Source of the DNA: Clostridia bacterium
Lineage (GTDB): Bacteria > Bacillota > Clostridia > Oscillospirales > CAG-272
Direction: 5' to 3'
NCBI GenBank assembly: GCA_017456905.1
Contig: JAFTIL010000022.1
Span: 1 to 51,394, forward strand
Length of the DNA stretch: 51,394 bases
Shown here: positions 16,199 through 24,816 of the stretch, one piece after another
Numbering within the stretch: the first letter of the stretch is position 1
How the letters are laid out: each line of letters opens with the position of its first letter
Made by a program: the position numbers and the translations under genes
Notes under the pieces: model-generated
What the model saw: only the letters and a program-made list of their open reading frames with translations
Told to the model about the DNA's origin: nothing
Databases searched by the model: none

Positions 16199-17944
16199 TT
16201 ACAGACCACGCTTAATGTAGTGGGTATGCAGGATGTGGTGAGCCTTTTCGCTGTTGGGCTCGCCGAAGTACTCGTCGTACAGCACCTTGACACCGGAGTT
16301 GTCCTGAGACTTACGGAGATCGCAAGCCTTGTCGTCGTTGTAGAGAACGGCGGCACGGACGGCGCGCAGGTCGATAGCTGCACGGACGGAAGCGGGCTGG
16401 ATGGGCTGACCACCGCCGTTGACGCAACCGCCGGGACAAGCCATGATCTCGATGAACTGAACGTCAAGCTCGCCTGCCTTGACCTTGTTGAGCAGGGTCT
16501 TGGCATTGCCGGTGCCCGAAGCAACGGCTACGTTGACGGTCATGTCACCCAGCTTGTAGGAAGCAACCTTGATGCCCTCTACGCCACGGACCTCGGGGAA
16601 TTCCACGGACTCCAGCTTGGTGCCGAGGATGAGCTCTGCAGCATAGCGGAGAGCAGCCTCCACCACGCCGCCGGGAGCACCGAAGATAGCGCCTGCGGAG
16701 GAACCGATATCGAAGGGCTGATCGAAGGCTTCGTCGTCCAGGTTCTTGAAGTCGATGCCGGCCTTCTGGATCATGCGGCCCAGCTCACGGGTGGTGATGG
16801 CCACGTCAACGTCAGGTACACCTGCAGCGGACTGACCGGGTCTGCCCACCTCGAACTTCTTGGCGGTGCAGGGGATAGCGGACACGAAGAAGATGTCCTT
16901 GGGATCCCAACCCATCTTCTCAGCGTAGTAGGTCTTGACCACAGCGCCGAACATCTGCTGAGGAGACTTGCAGGTGGAGAGATTTTCGGTCATCTCGGGG
17001 AAGTAGTGCTCGCAGAACTTGATCCAACCGGGAGAGCAGGAGGTGATCATGGGCAGAGCGCCGCCGTTCTGGATGCGGCTGATCAGCTCGTGAGCTTCCT
17101 CAACGATGGTCAGGTCAGCGGTGAGGTTCATGTCGTAAACGCCGTCAAAGCCGAGACGCTTGATAGCGGCGACCATCTTGCCTTCGCAGTCAGTGCCGGG
17201 CTCGTAGCCGAAGCACTCACCGATCTGAGCACGAACGGAGGGAGCGGTGCAGATGAGCACGTGCTTGGAGGGATCTGCGAGAGCGGCGAAGACCTTATCG
17301 GTGTCGTCCTTCTCATACAGAGCGCCAACAGGGCAAGCGACGATACACTGGCCGCAGTTGATGCAGGAGGTACCGCCCAGGGGGTTCTCCATGGGAGAAG
17401 CGATGTGGGTGTCGAAGCCACGGTCGTTGGCACCGATGACGCTGACGCCCTGAACGTTCTTACACATAGCCACGCAACGACGGCAAAGGATGCACTTGTT
17501 GTTGTCGCGGATGATGGAGAAGGAGCTGTCGTCGATCTCATACTCGTTGCGGGCACCGCCAAACTTGGACACGCTCACACCGTACTGGTTGCAGAGGGTC
17601 TGCAGCTCGCAGTTGGTGGAACGGACGCACTGGAGGCATCTCATGTCGTGGTTGGACAGGAGCAGCTCCAGGTTCATCTTACGGGAAGCAACGATCTTGG
17701 GAGTGTTGGTCAGCACGGACATACCCTCGGATACGGGGTAAACGCAGGCGGTGACCATACGGTAGGGCTTACCACCCTCAGAGACCTCCACGAGACAGAG
17801 ACGGCAAGCGCCGATCTCGTTGATGTCCTTCAGGTAGCACAGAGTGGGAATATCGATCTTGGCGGCACGGGCAGCCTCAAGGACAGTAGAGCCCTTGGCA
17901 ACCTCGTAGTCCTTACCATTGATTTTAATATTTACAGTTTCCAT
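16199..17944 (-). CDS. hydA: Electron-bifurcating [FeFe] hydrogenase, catalytic subunit
   Basis: A 581-residue group A [FeFe] hydrogenase (HydA/HndD type) that makes or oxidises H2. The N-terminus has a [2Fe-2S] domain (CYLKDINEIGACRLC) and a His-Cys3 cluster motif (HDMRCLQCVRSTNC). Two [4Fe-4S] sites follow (CILCRRCVAMC and CINCGQCIVAC). The H-cluster motifs are TSCSPGW, PCTAKKFE and MACPGGCVNGGGQP; the first carries one cysteine where many enzymes have TSCCP. GAAAGGAG precedes the ATG. It is the last gene of the operon, 19 bases after hydB. With hydB and hydC it would couple H2 formation to NADH and ferredoxin oxidation. Confidence 0.95.
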   Translation of the reverse strand: METVNIKINGKDYEVAKGSTVLEAARAAKIDIPTLCYLKDINEIGACRLCLVEVSEGGKPYRMVTACVYPVSEGMSVLTNTPKIVASRKMNLELLLSNHDMRCLQCVRSTNCELQTLCNQYGVSVSKFGGARNEYEIDDSSFSIIRDNNKCILCRRCVAMCKNVQGVSVIGANDRGFDTHIASPMENPLGGTSCINCGQCIVACPVGALYEKDDTDKVFAALADPSKHVLICTAPSVRAQIGECFGYEPGTDCEGKMVAAIKRLGFDGVYDMNLTADLTIVEEAHELISRIQNGGALPMITSCSPGWIKFCEHYFPEMTENLSTCKSPQQMFGAVVKTYYAEKMGWDPKDIFFVSAIPCTAKKFEVGRPGQSAAGVPDVDVAITTRELGRMIQKAGIDFKNLDDEAFDQPFDIGSSAGAIFGAPGGVVEAALRYAAELILGTKLESVEFPEVRGVEGIKVASYKLGDMTVNVAVASGTGNAKTLLNKVKAGELDVQFIEIMACPGGCVNGGGQPIQPASVRAAIDLRAVRAAVLYNDDKACDLRKSQDNSGVKVLYDEYFGEPNSEKAHHILHTHYIKRGL

Positions 17945-17963
17945 GGTTCAAAGTTCTCCTTTC

Positions 17964-19787
17964 TCAAGACTTGGAAATCGCGCCGAACTTACAACCACTC
18001 ATACAAGCGCCGCACTTGACGCACTTGCCGGTATCAATGGTGAAGGAAGCCAGCTTATGGCCGGGAGCGATGTAATCGGTACGGGTGATAGCGTCTGCAG
18101 GGCACTGCTTAGCGCACTTACCGCAACCGATACACTTATCAGCGTCGATCTTGAACTGCAGGAGCGACTTGCACACGCCTGCGGGACACTTCTTGTCAAC
18201 GATATGAGCTACGTACTCATCGCGGAAGTACTTCAGGGTAGAGAGGACGGGGTTAGGAGCAGTCTGACCCAGGCCGCAGAGAGAAGCAGACTTGATGTAG
18301 TTGCAAAGCTCTTCCATGCGGTCGAGATCTTCCATCTCGCCGTTACCTGCGATGATCTTGTCGAGGAGCTCAAGCAGGCGCTTGGTACCGACACGGCAGG
18401 GGGTACACTTACCGCAGGACTCGTCTACGGTGAAGTCCAGGAAGAAGCGGGCGATATCTACCATACAGGTATCCTCGTCCATGACAATGAGACCGCCGGA
18501 GCCCATCATGGAGCCGATGGCCATCAGGTTGTCATAGTCGATGGGGGTATCGATGAGGTGAGCAGGGATACAACCGCCGGAAGGACCACCGGTCTGGGCA
18601 GCCTTGAACTTCTTGCCGTTGGGAATGCCGCCGCCGATCTCTTCGATGATGTGGCGCAGGGTAGTACCCATAGGAACCTCTACCAGACCGGTGTTGTTGA
18701 TCTTACCACCAAGAGCGAATACCTTGGTACCCTTGGACTTCTCGGTACCGATCTTATTGAACCAGTCAGCGCCCTTCAGGATGATCTGAGGAATGTTGGC
18801 GTAGGTCTCCACGTTGTTGAGAACGGTGGGCTGACCAAAGAGACCCTTAACTGCAGGGAAGGGAGGACGGGGACGAGGCTCGCCGCGGTTACCCTCGATG
18901 GAGGTCATGAGTGCGGTCTCCTCGCCGCAGACGAATGCGCCTGCACCGAGACGGATGCTCAGGTCGAAGTTGAAGCCGGTACCGAAGATATCGTTGCCCA
19001 GGAGGCCGTATTCCTTTGCCTGATCGATAGCGATCTGGAGACGGTTAACGGCGATGGGGTACTCGGCACGAACGTATACGTAACCCTCGTCAGCGCCGAT
19101 GGCGTAAGCAGCGATGGCCATAGCCTCGATCAAAGCGTGGGGGTCACCCTCCAGGATGGAACGGTCCATGAACGCACCGGGGTCACCCTCGTCGGCGTTA
19201 CAAGCAACGTACTTCTTCACGTTGCCGCGATTACCGCTGGCGAATTTCCACTTCAGACCGGTGGGGAATCCACCGCCGCCGCGGCCGCGCAGGCCGGAAT
19301 CCAGAATGGTCTGGATGACATCGTCGGGGGTCATTTCAGTGAGCACCTTACCCAGAGCGGCATAACCGTCCATGGCGATGTATTCCTCGATGTTCTCAGG
19401 GTTGATGACGCCGCAGTTACGCAGAGCCAGACGGTGCTGGGACTTGTAGAAGGTGGTGTCGTTCAGGGAAGAATGAGACTCGGTAGCCTCGTGACCCTCA
19501 GCGACGTCGTTGTAAACCAGACGCTCCACGGGACGGCCCTTGAGCAGGTGCTCGGACACGATCTCGGCAACGTCAGACTCTGTCACGCGAGAGTAGAAGG
19601 TGCCGTCGGGATAGAGGATAACGACGGGACCCAGAGCGCAAAGACCGAAGCAACCGGTCTGAACGACCTTAACTTCCTCTGCAAGACCCTGCTTTTCGAT
19701 CTCACGAACGAATGCTTCCTGGATCTTCTGGCTGCCGGACGAGGTACAACCCGTACCGCCGCAGCATAATACATGTGCACGAATCAT
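17964..19787 (-). CDS. hydB: Electron-bifurcating hydrogenase subunit B (NuoF-like flavoprotein)
   Basis: A 607-residue HydB/HndC-type protein that binds NAD(P)H and FMN and is the expected bifurcation site. It has an N-terminal thioredoxin-like [2Fe-2S] domain (CCGGTGC and CFGLC) and a NuoF core with RGRGGGGFPTGLKW. A [4Fe-4S] site (ESCGKCTPCR) and a C-terminal two-cluster ferredoxin domain (CIGCGKCAKQC and CVKCGACMSGC) follow. The ATG at 19787 follows GGAGGTAAG. It lies between the small [2Fe-2S] protein and hydA. Confidence 0.95.
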   Translation of the reverse strand: MIRAHVLCCGGTGCTSSGSQKIQEAFVREIEKQGLAEEVKVVQTGCFGLCALGPVVILYPDGTFYSRVTESDVAEIVSEHLLKGRPVERLVYNDVAEGHEATESHSSLNDTTFYKSQHRLALRNCGVINPENIEEYIAMDGYAALGKVLTEMTPDDVIQTILDSGLRGRGGGGFPTGLKWKFASGNRGNVKKYVACNADEGDPGAFMDRSILEGDPHALIEAMAIAAYAIGADEGYVYVRAEYPIAVNRLQIAIDQAKEYGLLGNDIFGTGFNFDLSIRLGAGAFVCGEETALMTSIEGNRGEPRPRPPFPAVKGLFGQPTVLNNVETYANIPQIILKGADWFNKIGTEKSKGTKVFALGGKINNTGLVEVPMGTTLRHIIEEIGGGIPNGKKFKAAQTGGPSGGCIPAHLIDTPIDYDNLMAIGSMMGSGGLIVMDEDTCMVDIARFFLDFTVDESCGKCTPCRVGTKRLLELLDKIIAGNGEMEDLDRMEELCNYIKSASLCGLGQTAPNPVLSTLKYFRDEYVAHIVDKKCPAGVCKSLLQFKIDADKCIGCGKCAKQCPADAITRTDYIAPGHKLASFTIDTGKCVKCGACMSGCKFGAISKS

Positions 19788-19803
19788 AGTTTACTTACCT
19801 CCG

Positions 19804-20172
19804 TTATACATTCTTGGCGTAGGTGTATTCCTCAACTACCTTGCCGCCCTTGATATGCTCTGCGATGACCTTCTCTGCCTTCTCGGCGGTCATCTTGACG
19901 TAGGTGACCTTTTCCTTGCCGGGCTGGAATACCTCGACAACGGGCTCGTACTGGCAAATGCCGATACAACCGGTCTGGGAAACGGTAACGGAGCTTGCGA
20001 GACCCTCACGGTTCACGCCTTCCACAAAAGCGCTCAGCACGGGACGGGCGCCTGCCGCGATACCGCAGGTTGCCATGCCGACAACGATACGGGTATCGTT
20101 GGTACCCTCACGAAGGACCACCTTGTCCTTCATCTTCTCTCTGATCGCAGCGAGTTCTGCCAAAGATTTCAT
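19804..20172 (-). CDS. Thioredoxin-like [2Fe-2S] ferredoxin (HndB-like)
   Basis: A 122-residue protein with the thioredoxin-like ferredoxin pattern: MATCGIAAGA near residue 35 and CIGICQYEP near residue 85. These are two separated cysteine pairs of one [2Fe-2S] site. Such proteins (HndB in NADP-reducing hydrogenases) are small electron-carrying partners of HydB/HydA. The ATG at 20172 is preferred, with GAAAGGAA upstream; a TTG three codons earlier is too close to that site. It lies 16 bases before hydB. Confidence 0.88.
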   Translation of the reverse strand: MKSLAELAAIREKMKDKVVLREGTNDTRIVVGMATCGIAAGARPVLSAFVEGVNREGLASSVTVSQTGCIGICQYEPVVEVFQPGKEKVTYVKMTAEKAEKVIAEHIKGGKVVEEYTYAKNV

Positions 20173-20212
20173 GATGTTCAAATTCCTTTCGTTGGTATAT
20201 CAAATTTTTTGA

Positions 20213-20773
20213 TTACACAGTTTCATCTGCAGGCCGGTATTGCTCCCGCAGATATTCTCCGATCCACTGAATGACCTCATAACTGTCCAAAGGGACGTCT
20301 CCCAGCACCTCGCGAAGCTGTCTTGTGTCCAGCTCCACTTTCTGTCCGTTTTGATCGTGCAGAAAGGTGAAGTCGATGTCGGGAGAACCCATGATGAGCG
20401 TCTCCATGGTGGAGACCAGATCTCCGATGGGGGTGAAATCAATGTGGTCGGTGAAAAACGTAGCCGTGACCACGGTGCCGTGGTTCTCGGGATATGCTTC
20501 CTCGTGGCGAGATTCAATGGTCACGCTGCCGCCCGTCTGCTCCGCGGCCAGTATGAGCAGGGGAATGCCCATGCCCACCTTGCGGGTGGTGCGGGTGGTG
20601 TAGAAGGGGTTCATGACCGTGGCGACCACCTCAGGCTTCATACCGCAGCCGTTATCGGTGATGGTCATGGTCAGCTGGTTACCTTCTTCCACGAGAGAGA
20701 TGCCGATCAGCGTCGCCTTGGCCTTGACGGAGTTCTTGGCGATGTCAAGCACGTTGAGTGATAGCTCTTTCAT
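20213..20773 (-). CDS. GHKL ATPase-fold protein in the hydrogenase operon
   Basis: A 186-residue protein with the histidine-kinase-like ATP-binding fold: N box in LDIAKNSVKAK, G1 box DNGCGM and a G2-like MGIPLLILAAEQTGG. It has no phosphoacceptor histidine domain or membrane segment, so it is not a standard sensor kinase. The ATG at 20773 overlaps the PHP stop as TGATG, with GGAGGC upstream, which indicates translational coupling. It probably belongs to the operon's signalling module; the partner protein is unknown. Confidence 0.82.
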   Translation of the reverse strand: MKELSLNVLDIAKNSVKAKATLIGISLVEEGNQLTMTITDNGCGMKPEVVATVMNPFYTTRTTRKVGMGIPLLILAAEQTGGSVTIESRHEEAYPENHGTVVTATFFTDHIDFTPIGDLVSTMETLIMGSPDIDFTFLHDQNGQKVELDTRQLREVLGDVPLDSYEVIQWIGEYLREQYRPADETV

Positions 20774-21510
20774 CACAAGCCTCCTTTCAGGCGCAAAAAG
20801 AGTTGGTGACGCACGAAGTCGCCGCTGTAGGGCTCGTCTTCCAGATCGAAATAGGTATTGGCGTCACGGATGTCCCACAGATAGTGGGCATCTGATCCGC
20901 ACAAGATCAGTTTTTCTTTTAAAATGGGATATTTGCTTTGATATTCTTCCTTTTTATCATAGTCTCTCAGTTCAGCGCAATCAAAATGCGGTGTTTCGGG
21001 GACCGTACCAAGAATGGCGATGATGCCGTTGGCCTCTCTGTCCACGTGGGCAGGGAAGCACAGGCCGTTGAAGGCTTCCACCAGCGGTGGCACCTCTTCA
21101 AGAGAAAGGGTGGTGGCGTTGGGGAGCATATCTTCTTCGATACCCATGGGCTCGTCTTCTCCGTCCATGATGATCTGGTCGCCGAAAATGTCCACTCGGT
21201 TTTTGATGCGGATGCGCCGCTTGTCCACCGCGTCTCCAAAGGCCATGGCATCCGAAAGCTGCTCGAAGAGACACACCACGTGGATGTCCTCTGCGGTGGT
21301 CAGCTCCATTCCCGCGATGGGAATGATGCCTTGTTTCTTGGCCGCCTTGAAAAAGGCGGGGCAATTCTTTACGGAATTGTGGTCGGTAAGAGCGGCGATC
21401 TGGAGCCCGGCCAAAGCACACACGCCCGCGATGTTGTTCGGGGTCATGTCGTTGTCGGCACAGGGGGAGAGACAGGAATGAATGTGAAAATCGTAGTAAT
21501 AGCGGTTCAT
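20773..21510 (-). CDS. PHP-domain phosphoesterase-like protein
   Basis: A 245-residue PHP-fold protein. Metal-site motifs are in order: DFHIHSCLSP at the N-terminus, LTDHNSVKN near residue 40, GMELTT near 68 and CGSDAHYL near 205. PHP proteins are metal-dependent phosphoesterases, here of unknown substrate. The start ATG overlaps the upstream stop by four bases (ATGA). Its place between a DRTGG-like and an ATPase-fold gene suggests a role in signalling or maturation linked to the hydrogenase. Confidence 0.85.
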   Translation of the reverse strand: MNRYYYDFHIHSCLSPCADNDMTPNNIAGVCALAGLQIAALTDHNSVKNCPAFFKAAKKQGIIPIAGMELTTAEDIHVVCLFEQLSDAMAFGDAVDKRRIRIKNRVDIFGDQIIMDGEDEPMGIEEDMLPNATTLSLEEVPPLVEAFNGLCFPAHVDREANGIIAILGTVPETPHFDCAELRDYDKKEEYQSKYPILKEKLILCGSDAHYLWDIRDANTYFDLEDEPYSGDFVRHQLFLRLKGGL

Positions 21511-21836
21511 AATCCCAGCCCTGCCAAAGCGGAGGCCACCTCAAAGGCGGTCTTGTCGGTGGACAGGATATTGACGTCCTTGGATTCGGCAGTGCGCTTC
21601 ACCTGCTCGTCAAGGGTAACGCCCTCGGCAAGGATGATGCAGGACACGTCGGCCAGGGTGGCTACGGCCACGATGTTCAGGTTGGACATGATGGTGACCC
21701 AAGCGTTGCCGCTCTGAGCGCGCCCCATGACCCAGCTGAGCAGATCTCCGATGTATACCCCTTCCACCTCACGGTCGCCGTCGGGCAACGTGACGGGCAC
21801 CAGGGAGAGGCTTTTGATCAGTTCATTTACAGTCAC
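21507..21836 (-). CDS. DRTGG-like domain protein
   Basis: A 109-residue protein resembling stand-alone DRTGG domains, small alpha/beta modules found in nucleotide-sensing and hydrogenase operons. Features are the early VEGVYIGDLLSWVMG, a central NIVAVATLADVSCIILAEG and late DVNILSTDKTAFEVASAL. The start is GTG at 21836, with GGAGGAGG nine bases upstream, and the gene overlaps the sensory hydrogenase gene by 14 bases. A second, divergent protein of this type lies at 23614, so the operon carries a pair. Confidence 0.72.
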   Translation of the reverse strand: MTVNELIKSLSLVPVTLPDGDREVEGVYIGDLLSWVMGRAQSGNAWVTIMSNLNIVAVATLADVSCIILAEGVTLDEQVKRTAESKDVNILSTDKTAFEVASALAGLGL

Positions 21837-23124
21837 GGTTCAATTCCTCCTCCTTGGATTTCAGCAGTACCTCCAGCTGTTGCTTCTGCAGAAGAACGCA
21901 ACCGTCTTCAGGCACTCTGCCGCAGACCACGTCTTCGGCAAAGGCACGGCAGTTGGGGGCGCCGCAAGCACCGCAGTCGATGCCGGGAAGCGCCTCGTGC
22001 AGCTTCTGGATCACGGCCATCATACGGAGAGATTCTCCGAAGTTGGCGCTGAGCCGCTGAATGGGCAGATACGTAGGAAGCTCATCAAAGAAATAGTTTT
22101 CGGGAATGTATTCCCGTTCGTCACCTTTCAGTACAGCCTGGGAAACGGGCAGATAACGTCTGAGGGTCTGGAGTCTCGCTTTGGCAACGAAGGGGTTTTC
22201 CACCACCATGGCGCCGCCCACACACCCGCCGGGGCAAGCGTTGAGCTCGACGAATTCAAGACCCGAGATGTTGCCGTTGTCCAACTGCTCAAGCACTCGG
22301 TTGACGTTTTCAATGCCATCGGCCGCCAAATACTTGTCGTTGAACAAGGCGGAGGCCTCACCGCCCGTGGTGGCCCAGCTGATACCGATCACACCTGATT
22401 CGGAAAGCGGCTCGGGCTGACGCGCACGGCGCATGACGTTGATAAGATTGAAGTAGACGTCGCTGATGGACAGCACCTCGTCCACTTCGCTTTTGTAATC
22501 TCCGAACCCGTTTCGGACATAGCTGACCTTAGCGGGGCAGGGAGAGATAAAGCATACGCAGATATCCTCGCGGGTAAGCTCGGGATGCTCCTTCATGGCG
22601 CGCTCGCGGGCCAGTCTGGCCGCGATCTCCATGGGGGGCAGGAGCTGCATGATATGTTCCTTCAAGGTAGGATACCGCAGGGATATCAGACGGAGTACGA
22701 CGGGACAGGCGGAGTTGATGACGGGCTTGGGAATACCCTCTGTTTTCAAATACAGACGGGTATATGCAGAGACAAGCTCAGCGGCCTTGGAGACTTCAAA
22801 TACGTCATCAAAGCCGATGTCCTTGAGGCCCTGCAAAACGAAGTCAACGTCGTCAAGATCCTCAAACTGCCCGTATAAGGTAGGCGCGGGTAGAGCGATC
22901 TTATAATTGCGCTTCAGCACCTTGTCCAGACGGCTGTAGGTAGCCTTTTTGGCTTTGCTGGGGCAGGTCTTGATGCAGATGCCGCAGTCGATACAGCGCT
23001 CAGGGTTGATCACGGCGTGGCCGTCCTTGATGCGGATGGCCTCGGTGGGACAATGCTTGAGGCAAGCCGTACATCCCGTACAGCGCGATAGGTCAAGAGA
23101 TACCGAATGTTCATACGAGTTCAT
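21823..23124 (-). CDS. Sensory-type (group C) [FeFe] hydrogenase
   Basis: A 433-residue protein with two N-terminal [4Fe-4S] sites (CTGCTACLKHC and CIDCGICIKTC), an H-cluster domain and a C-terminal cluster motif (CGACGAPNCRAFAEDVVC). H-cluster motifs read NSACPVV, SPCPAK and NACPGGCVGG. Alanine replaces the proton-relay cysteine of the usual TSCCP, a trait reported for HydS-type sensory hydrogenases. It is therefore more likely an H2 or redox sensor than a bulk catalyst. The ATG at 23124 follows GAAAGGAG; earlier in-frame starts at 23151 and 23190 lack a site. It is flanked by ATPase-fold and DRTGG-like genes. Confidence 0.88.
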   Translation of the reverse strand: MNSYEHSVSLDLSRCTGCTACLKHCPTEAIRIKDGHAVINPERCIDCGICIKTCPSKAKKATYSRLDKVLKRNYKIALPAPTLYGQFEDLDDVDFVLQGLKDIGFDDVFEVSKAAELVSAYTRLYLKTEGIPKPVINSACPVVLRLISLRYPTLKEHIMQLLPPMEIAARLARERAMKEHPELTREDICVCFISPCPAKVSYVRNGFGDYKSEVDEVLSISDVYFNLINVMRRARQPEPLSESGVIGISWATTGGEASALFNDKYLAADGIENVNRVLEQLDNGNISGLEFVELNACPGGCVGGAMVVENPFVAKARLQTLRRYLPVSQAVLKGDEREYIPENYFFDELPTYLPIQRLSANFGESLRMMAVIQKLHEALPGIDCGACGAPNCRAFAEDVVCGRVPEDGCVLLQKQQLEVLLKSKEEELNRDCK

Positions 23125-23186
23125 AGCACCCGTGTCTCCTTTCCCGGTCATGCCGAAATTTTTGATGGCGGAGAGACAGCCTTGGA

Positions 23187-23612
23187 TCAACCCAGGTTGA
23201 CGGTCATGGTGATGGTTGTACCCTCACCTACGACGGAGTCTATCGTCATGCCATCGGTATAGCGCTTCATGTTGGGAAGTCCCATGCCTGCACCGAAGCC
23301 GAGAGAGCGCACGTTGTCGGGGGCTGTTGAAAAGCCCTCGGTCATGGCCTGCTCGATATTTGCGATGCCGGGACCGTGGTCGGTAAGGATCATCTCGATG
23401 CGGTCCTCATATACGAGAACCTCCGCCTCTCCGCCGCCTGCGTGGATGACCATATTGATCTCTCCTTCGTACATAGCGATGGATATTTTGCGGATGGTCT
23501 CGGGGGGGATGCCCAGTCTGCGCAGATTTTTCTTCACCTGCACCGAGGCTTGCCCCGCAGAGGTAAAGTCCTCTCCGTCCACCACAAAATGAAATCTTAC
23601 TGCCTCATTCAT
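23187..23612 (-). CDS. RsbW-like ATP-binding protein
   Basis: A 141-residue protein of the GHKL ATPase fold, similar to anti-sigma factor kinases. The N box is in ISIAMYEGEINMVIHA, the G1 box reads DHGPGI and the G2 region is GFGAGMGLPNMKRY. It has no other domain. It lies two bases after the first DRTGG-like gene and just before the sensory hydrogenase. It could pass the sensory hydrogenase signal to a partner such as an anti-anti-sigma factor, but no such partner is encoded here. Confidence 0.85.
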   Translation of the reverse strand: MNEAVRFHFVVDGEDFTSAGQASVQVKKNLRRLGIPPETIRKISIAMYEGEINMVIHAGGGEAEVLVYEDRIEMILTDHGPGIANIEQAMTEGFSTAPDNVRSLGFGAGMGLPNMKRYTDGMTIDSVVGEGTTITMTVNLG

Positions 23613-23613
23613 A

Positions 23614-23964
23614 TTACTTCACCGTACTTACGCCGAGTCCGCCGAGGTAGAGCTTACCGCACGCCTCGTACATTCTCATTTTGGTGCAAAGGATCACCAT
23701 GTCGGATTCCTTTGCGAGACGGATCATTTCCTCCGACGGGGTCTTGGAACGGACAAAGACGATGCACACCATGTCCATCATCTCAGCCGTGCGGATGACC
23801 TGCGGATTCACAAGGCCCGTGAGCAGTACCGCCTGATCCTTTACGTAAGCGAGCACGTCGCTCATCATATCGCTGCCGCAAGCGGAATGGACCTCGTGAT
23901 CGAGGTTTTCCTCACCGCAAACGACTTCGGCATCAAGCAGTTCCTTGATTACAGAAATCTTCAT
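23614..23964 (-). CDS. DRTGG-like domain protein
   Basis: A 116-residue protein resembling stand-alone DRTGG domains, with ISVIKELLDAEVV at the start, a central DMMSDVLAYVKDQAVLLTGL and a late SDMVILCTKMRMYEACGKL. The ATG at 23964 follows AGGAG. It is the second gene of the operon, between hydC and the RsbW-like gene. It probably works with the second DRTGG-like protein of the operon in ligand or redox sensing. Confidence 0.72.
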   Translation of the reverse strand: MKISVIKELLDAEVVCGEENLDHEVHSACGSDMMSDVLAYVKDQAVLLTGLVNPQVIRTAEMMDMVCIVFVRSKTPSEEMIRLAKESDMVILCTKMRMYEACGKLYLGGLGVSTVK

Positions 23965-23994
23965 ATAGCCAAGCTCCTGTCAGCGGGATGAAAA

Positions 23995-24489
23995 TTACAT
24001 GTACTTTGCCAGAATGCCGGCCATATCCTTAGCAACCAGACGGCCGTAAACTTCGCCGTTGATGGTCAGGACAGGAGCCAGACCGCAGGCACCGATGCAA
24101 CGGGTAGCTTCAAGAGAATACTTGCCGTCAGCAGAGGTGCTGCCTACGGGAACACCCAGAATTCTGGAGCATTCCTCGATGATGTCGCCGGAGCCCTTGA
24201 CGTAGCAAGCGGTACCGAGACAGACTGCCACAGCCACTTCACCCTCAGGGTTCAGCTTGAACTGTGCGTAGAAGGAGACGACACCGTAGATCTCTTCCAG
24301 AGAAATACCGGTGCGCTCGGCGATGATTTTCTGCACCTCGATGGGCAGATAGCCGTAGATGGCCTGTGCTTCCTGCAGGATAGGCATCATCTTGCCCTTG
24401 ACGTCTTTGTACTTGTCAATGACAGCGATGAGCTGCTGCTCCTGCTCGGGCGTACCATGGAATACGACTGTTGTCAATTTCTTTTTCAT
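23995..24489 (-). CDS. hydC: Electron-bifurcating hydrogenase subunit C (NuoE-like)
   Basis: A 164-residue NuoE/HndA-type [2Fe-2S] protein that passes electrons between NADH-side and hydrogenase subunits. It has an N-terminal helical part (PILQEAQAIYGYLP) and a thioredoxin-like cluster domain with CLGTACY and CIGACG. The ATG at 24489 has GGGAGGT upstream; the frame is open about 95 bases further upstream across the promoter and is not used. It is the first gene of the operon, more than 4 kb ahead of hydB and hydA. Confidence 0.94.
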   Translation of the reverse strand: MKKKLTTVVFHGTPEQEQQLIAVIDKYKDVKGKMMPILQEAQAIYGYLPIEVQKIIAERTGISLEEIYGVVSFYAQFKLNPEGEVAVAVCLGTACYVKGSGDIIEECSRILGVPVGSTSADGKYSLEATRCIGACGLAPVLTINGEVYGRLVAKDMAGILAKYM

Positions 24490-24534
24490 TTGAAAGTAAC
24501 CTCCCGATAATAATGTATCAAATGATCGCCTTCC

Positions 24535-24543
24535 ATTATAACA
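24535..24543 (-). promoter_or_regulatory. Extended -10 promoter of the hydrogenase operon
   Basis: On the minus strand TGTTATAAT forms an extended -10 (TG-N-TATAAT), about 46 bases before hydC. The -35 is weak (TGGATT at 17 bases spacing), which fits an extended -10 promoter or one needing an activator. The surrounding 24490-24752 stretch is AT-rich with A and T tracts and no gene. Confidence 0.65.
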
Positions 24544-24752
24544 TAAAACATTTAAAAAATCCATAGCAAAATCGAAAAAAATCAAAAAATCTTATAAATA
24601 TTTTTTCCAAATCTCAACGGCGGGTAAAAAAATCGAAAACCGACGATAAAAATCTTTGCGGAAAGCATGGAACAAGGGCTTGGCGGGAAGGGTACTGTTG
24701 ATTTTGCACGGAAAGCAACTGCAGAGATTTGGTAACTTCGGCTTTTAGAGTA

Positions 24753-24781
24753 TTGACAGATGTCGAAAAAAGTAATATAAT
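24753..24781 (+). promoter_or_regulatory. Promoter of the large lipoprotein gene
   Basis: A perfect TTGACA at 24753-24758, a 17-base spacer and a perfect TATAAT at 24776-24781. This predicts strong expression. Confidence 0.88.
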
Positions 24782-24816
24782 AGTTGCAATAAATTTAATA
24801 AAGAGAGAGGTATCCC

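Noticed and set aside
16220-19769. Open frames of about 600 codons on the plus strand across hydA and hydB
   Set aside because: They are complements of genes with intact cofactor motifs and show no domain of their own.
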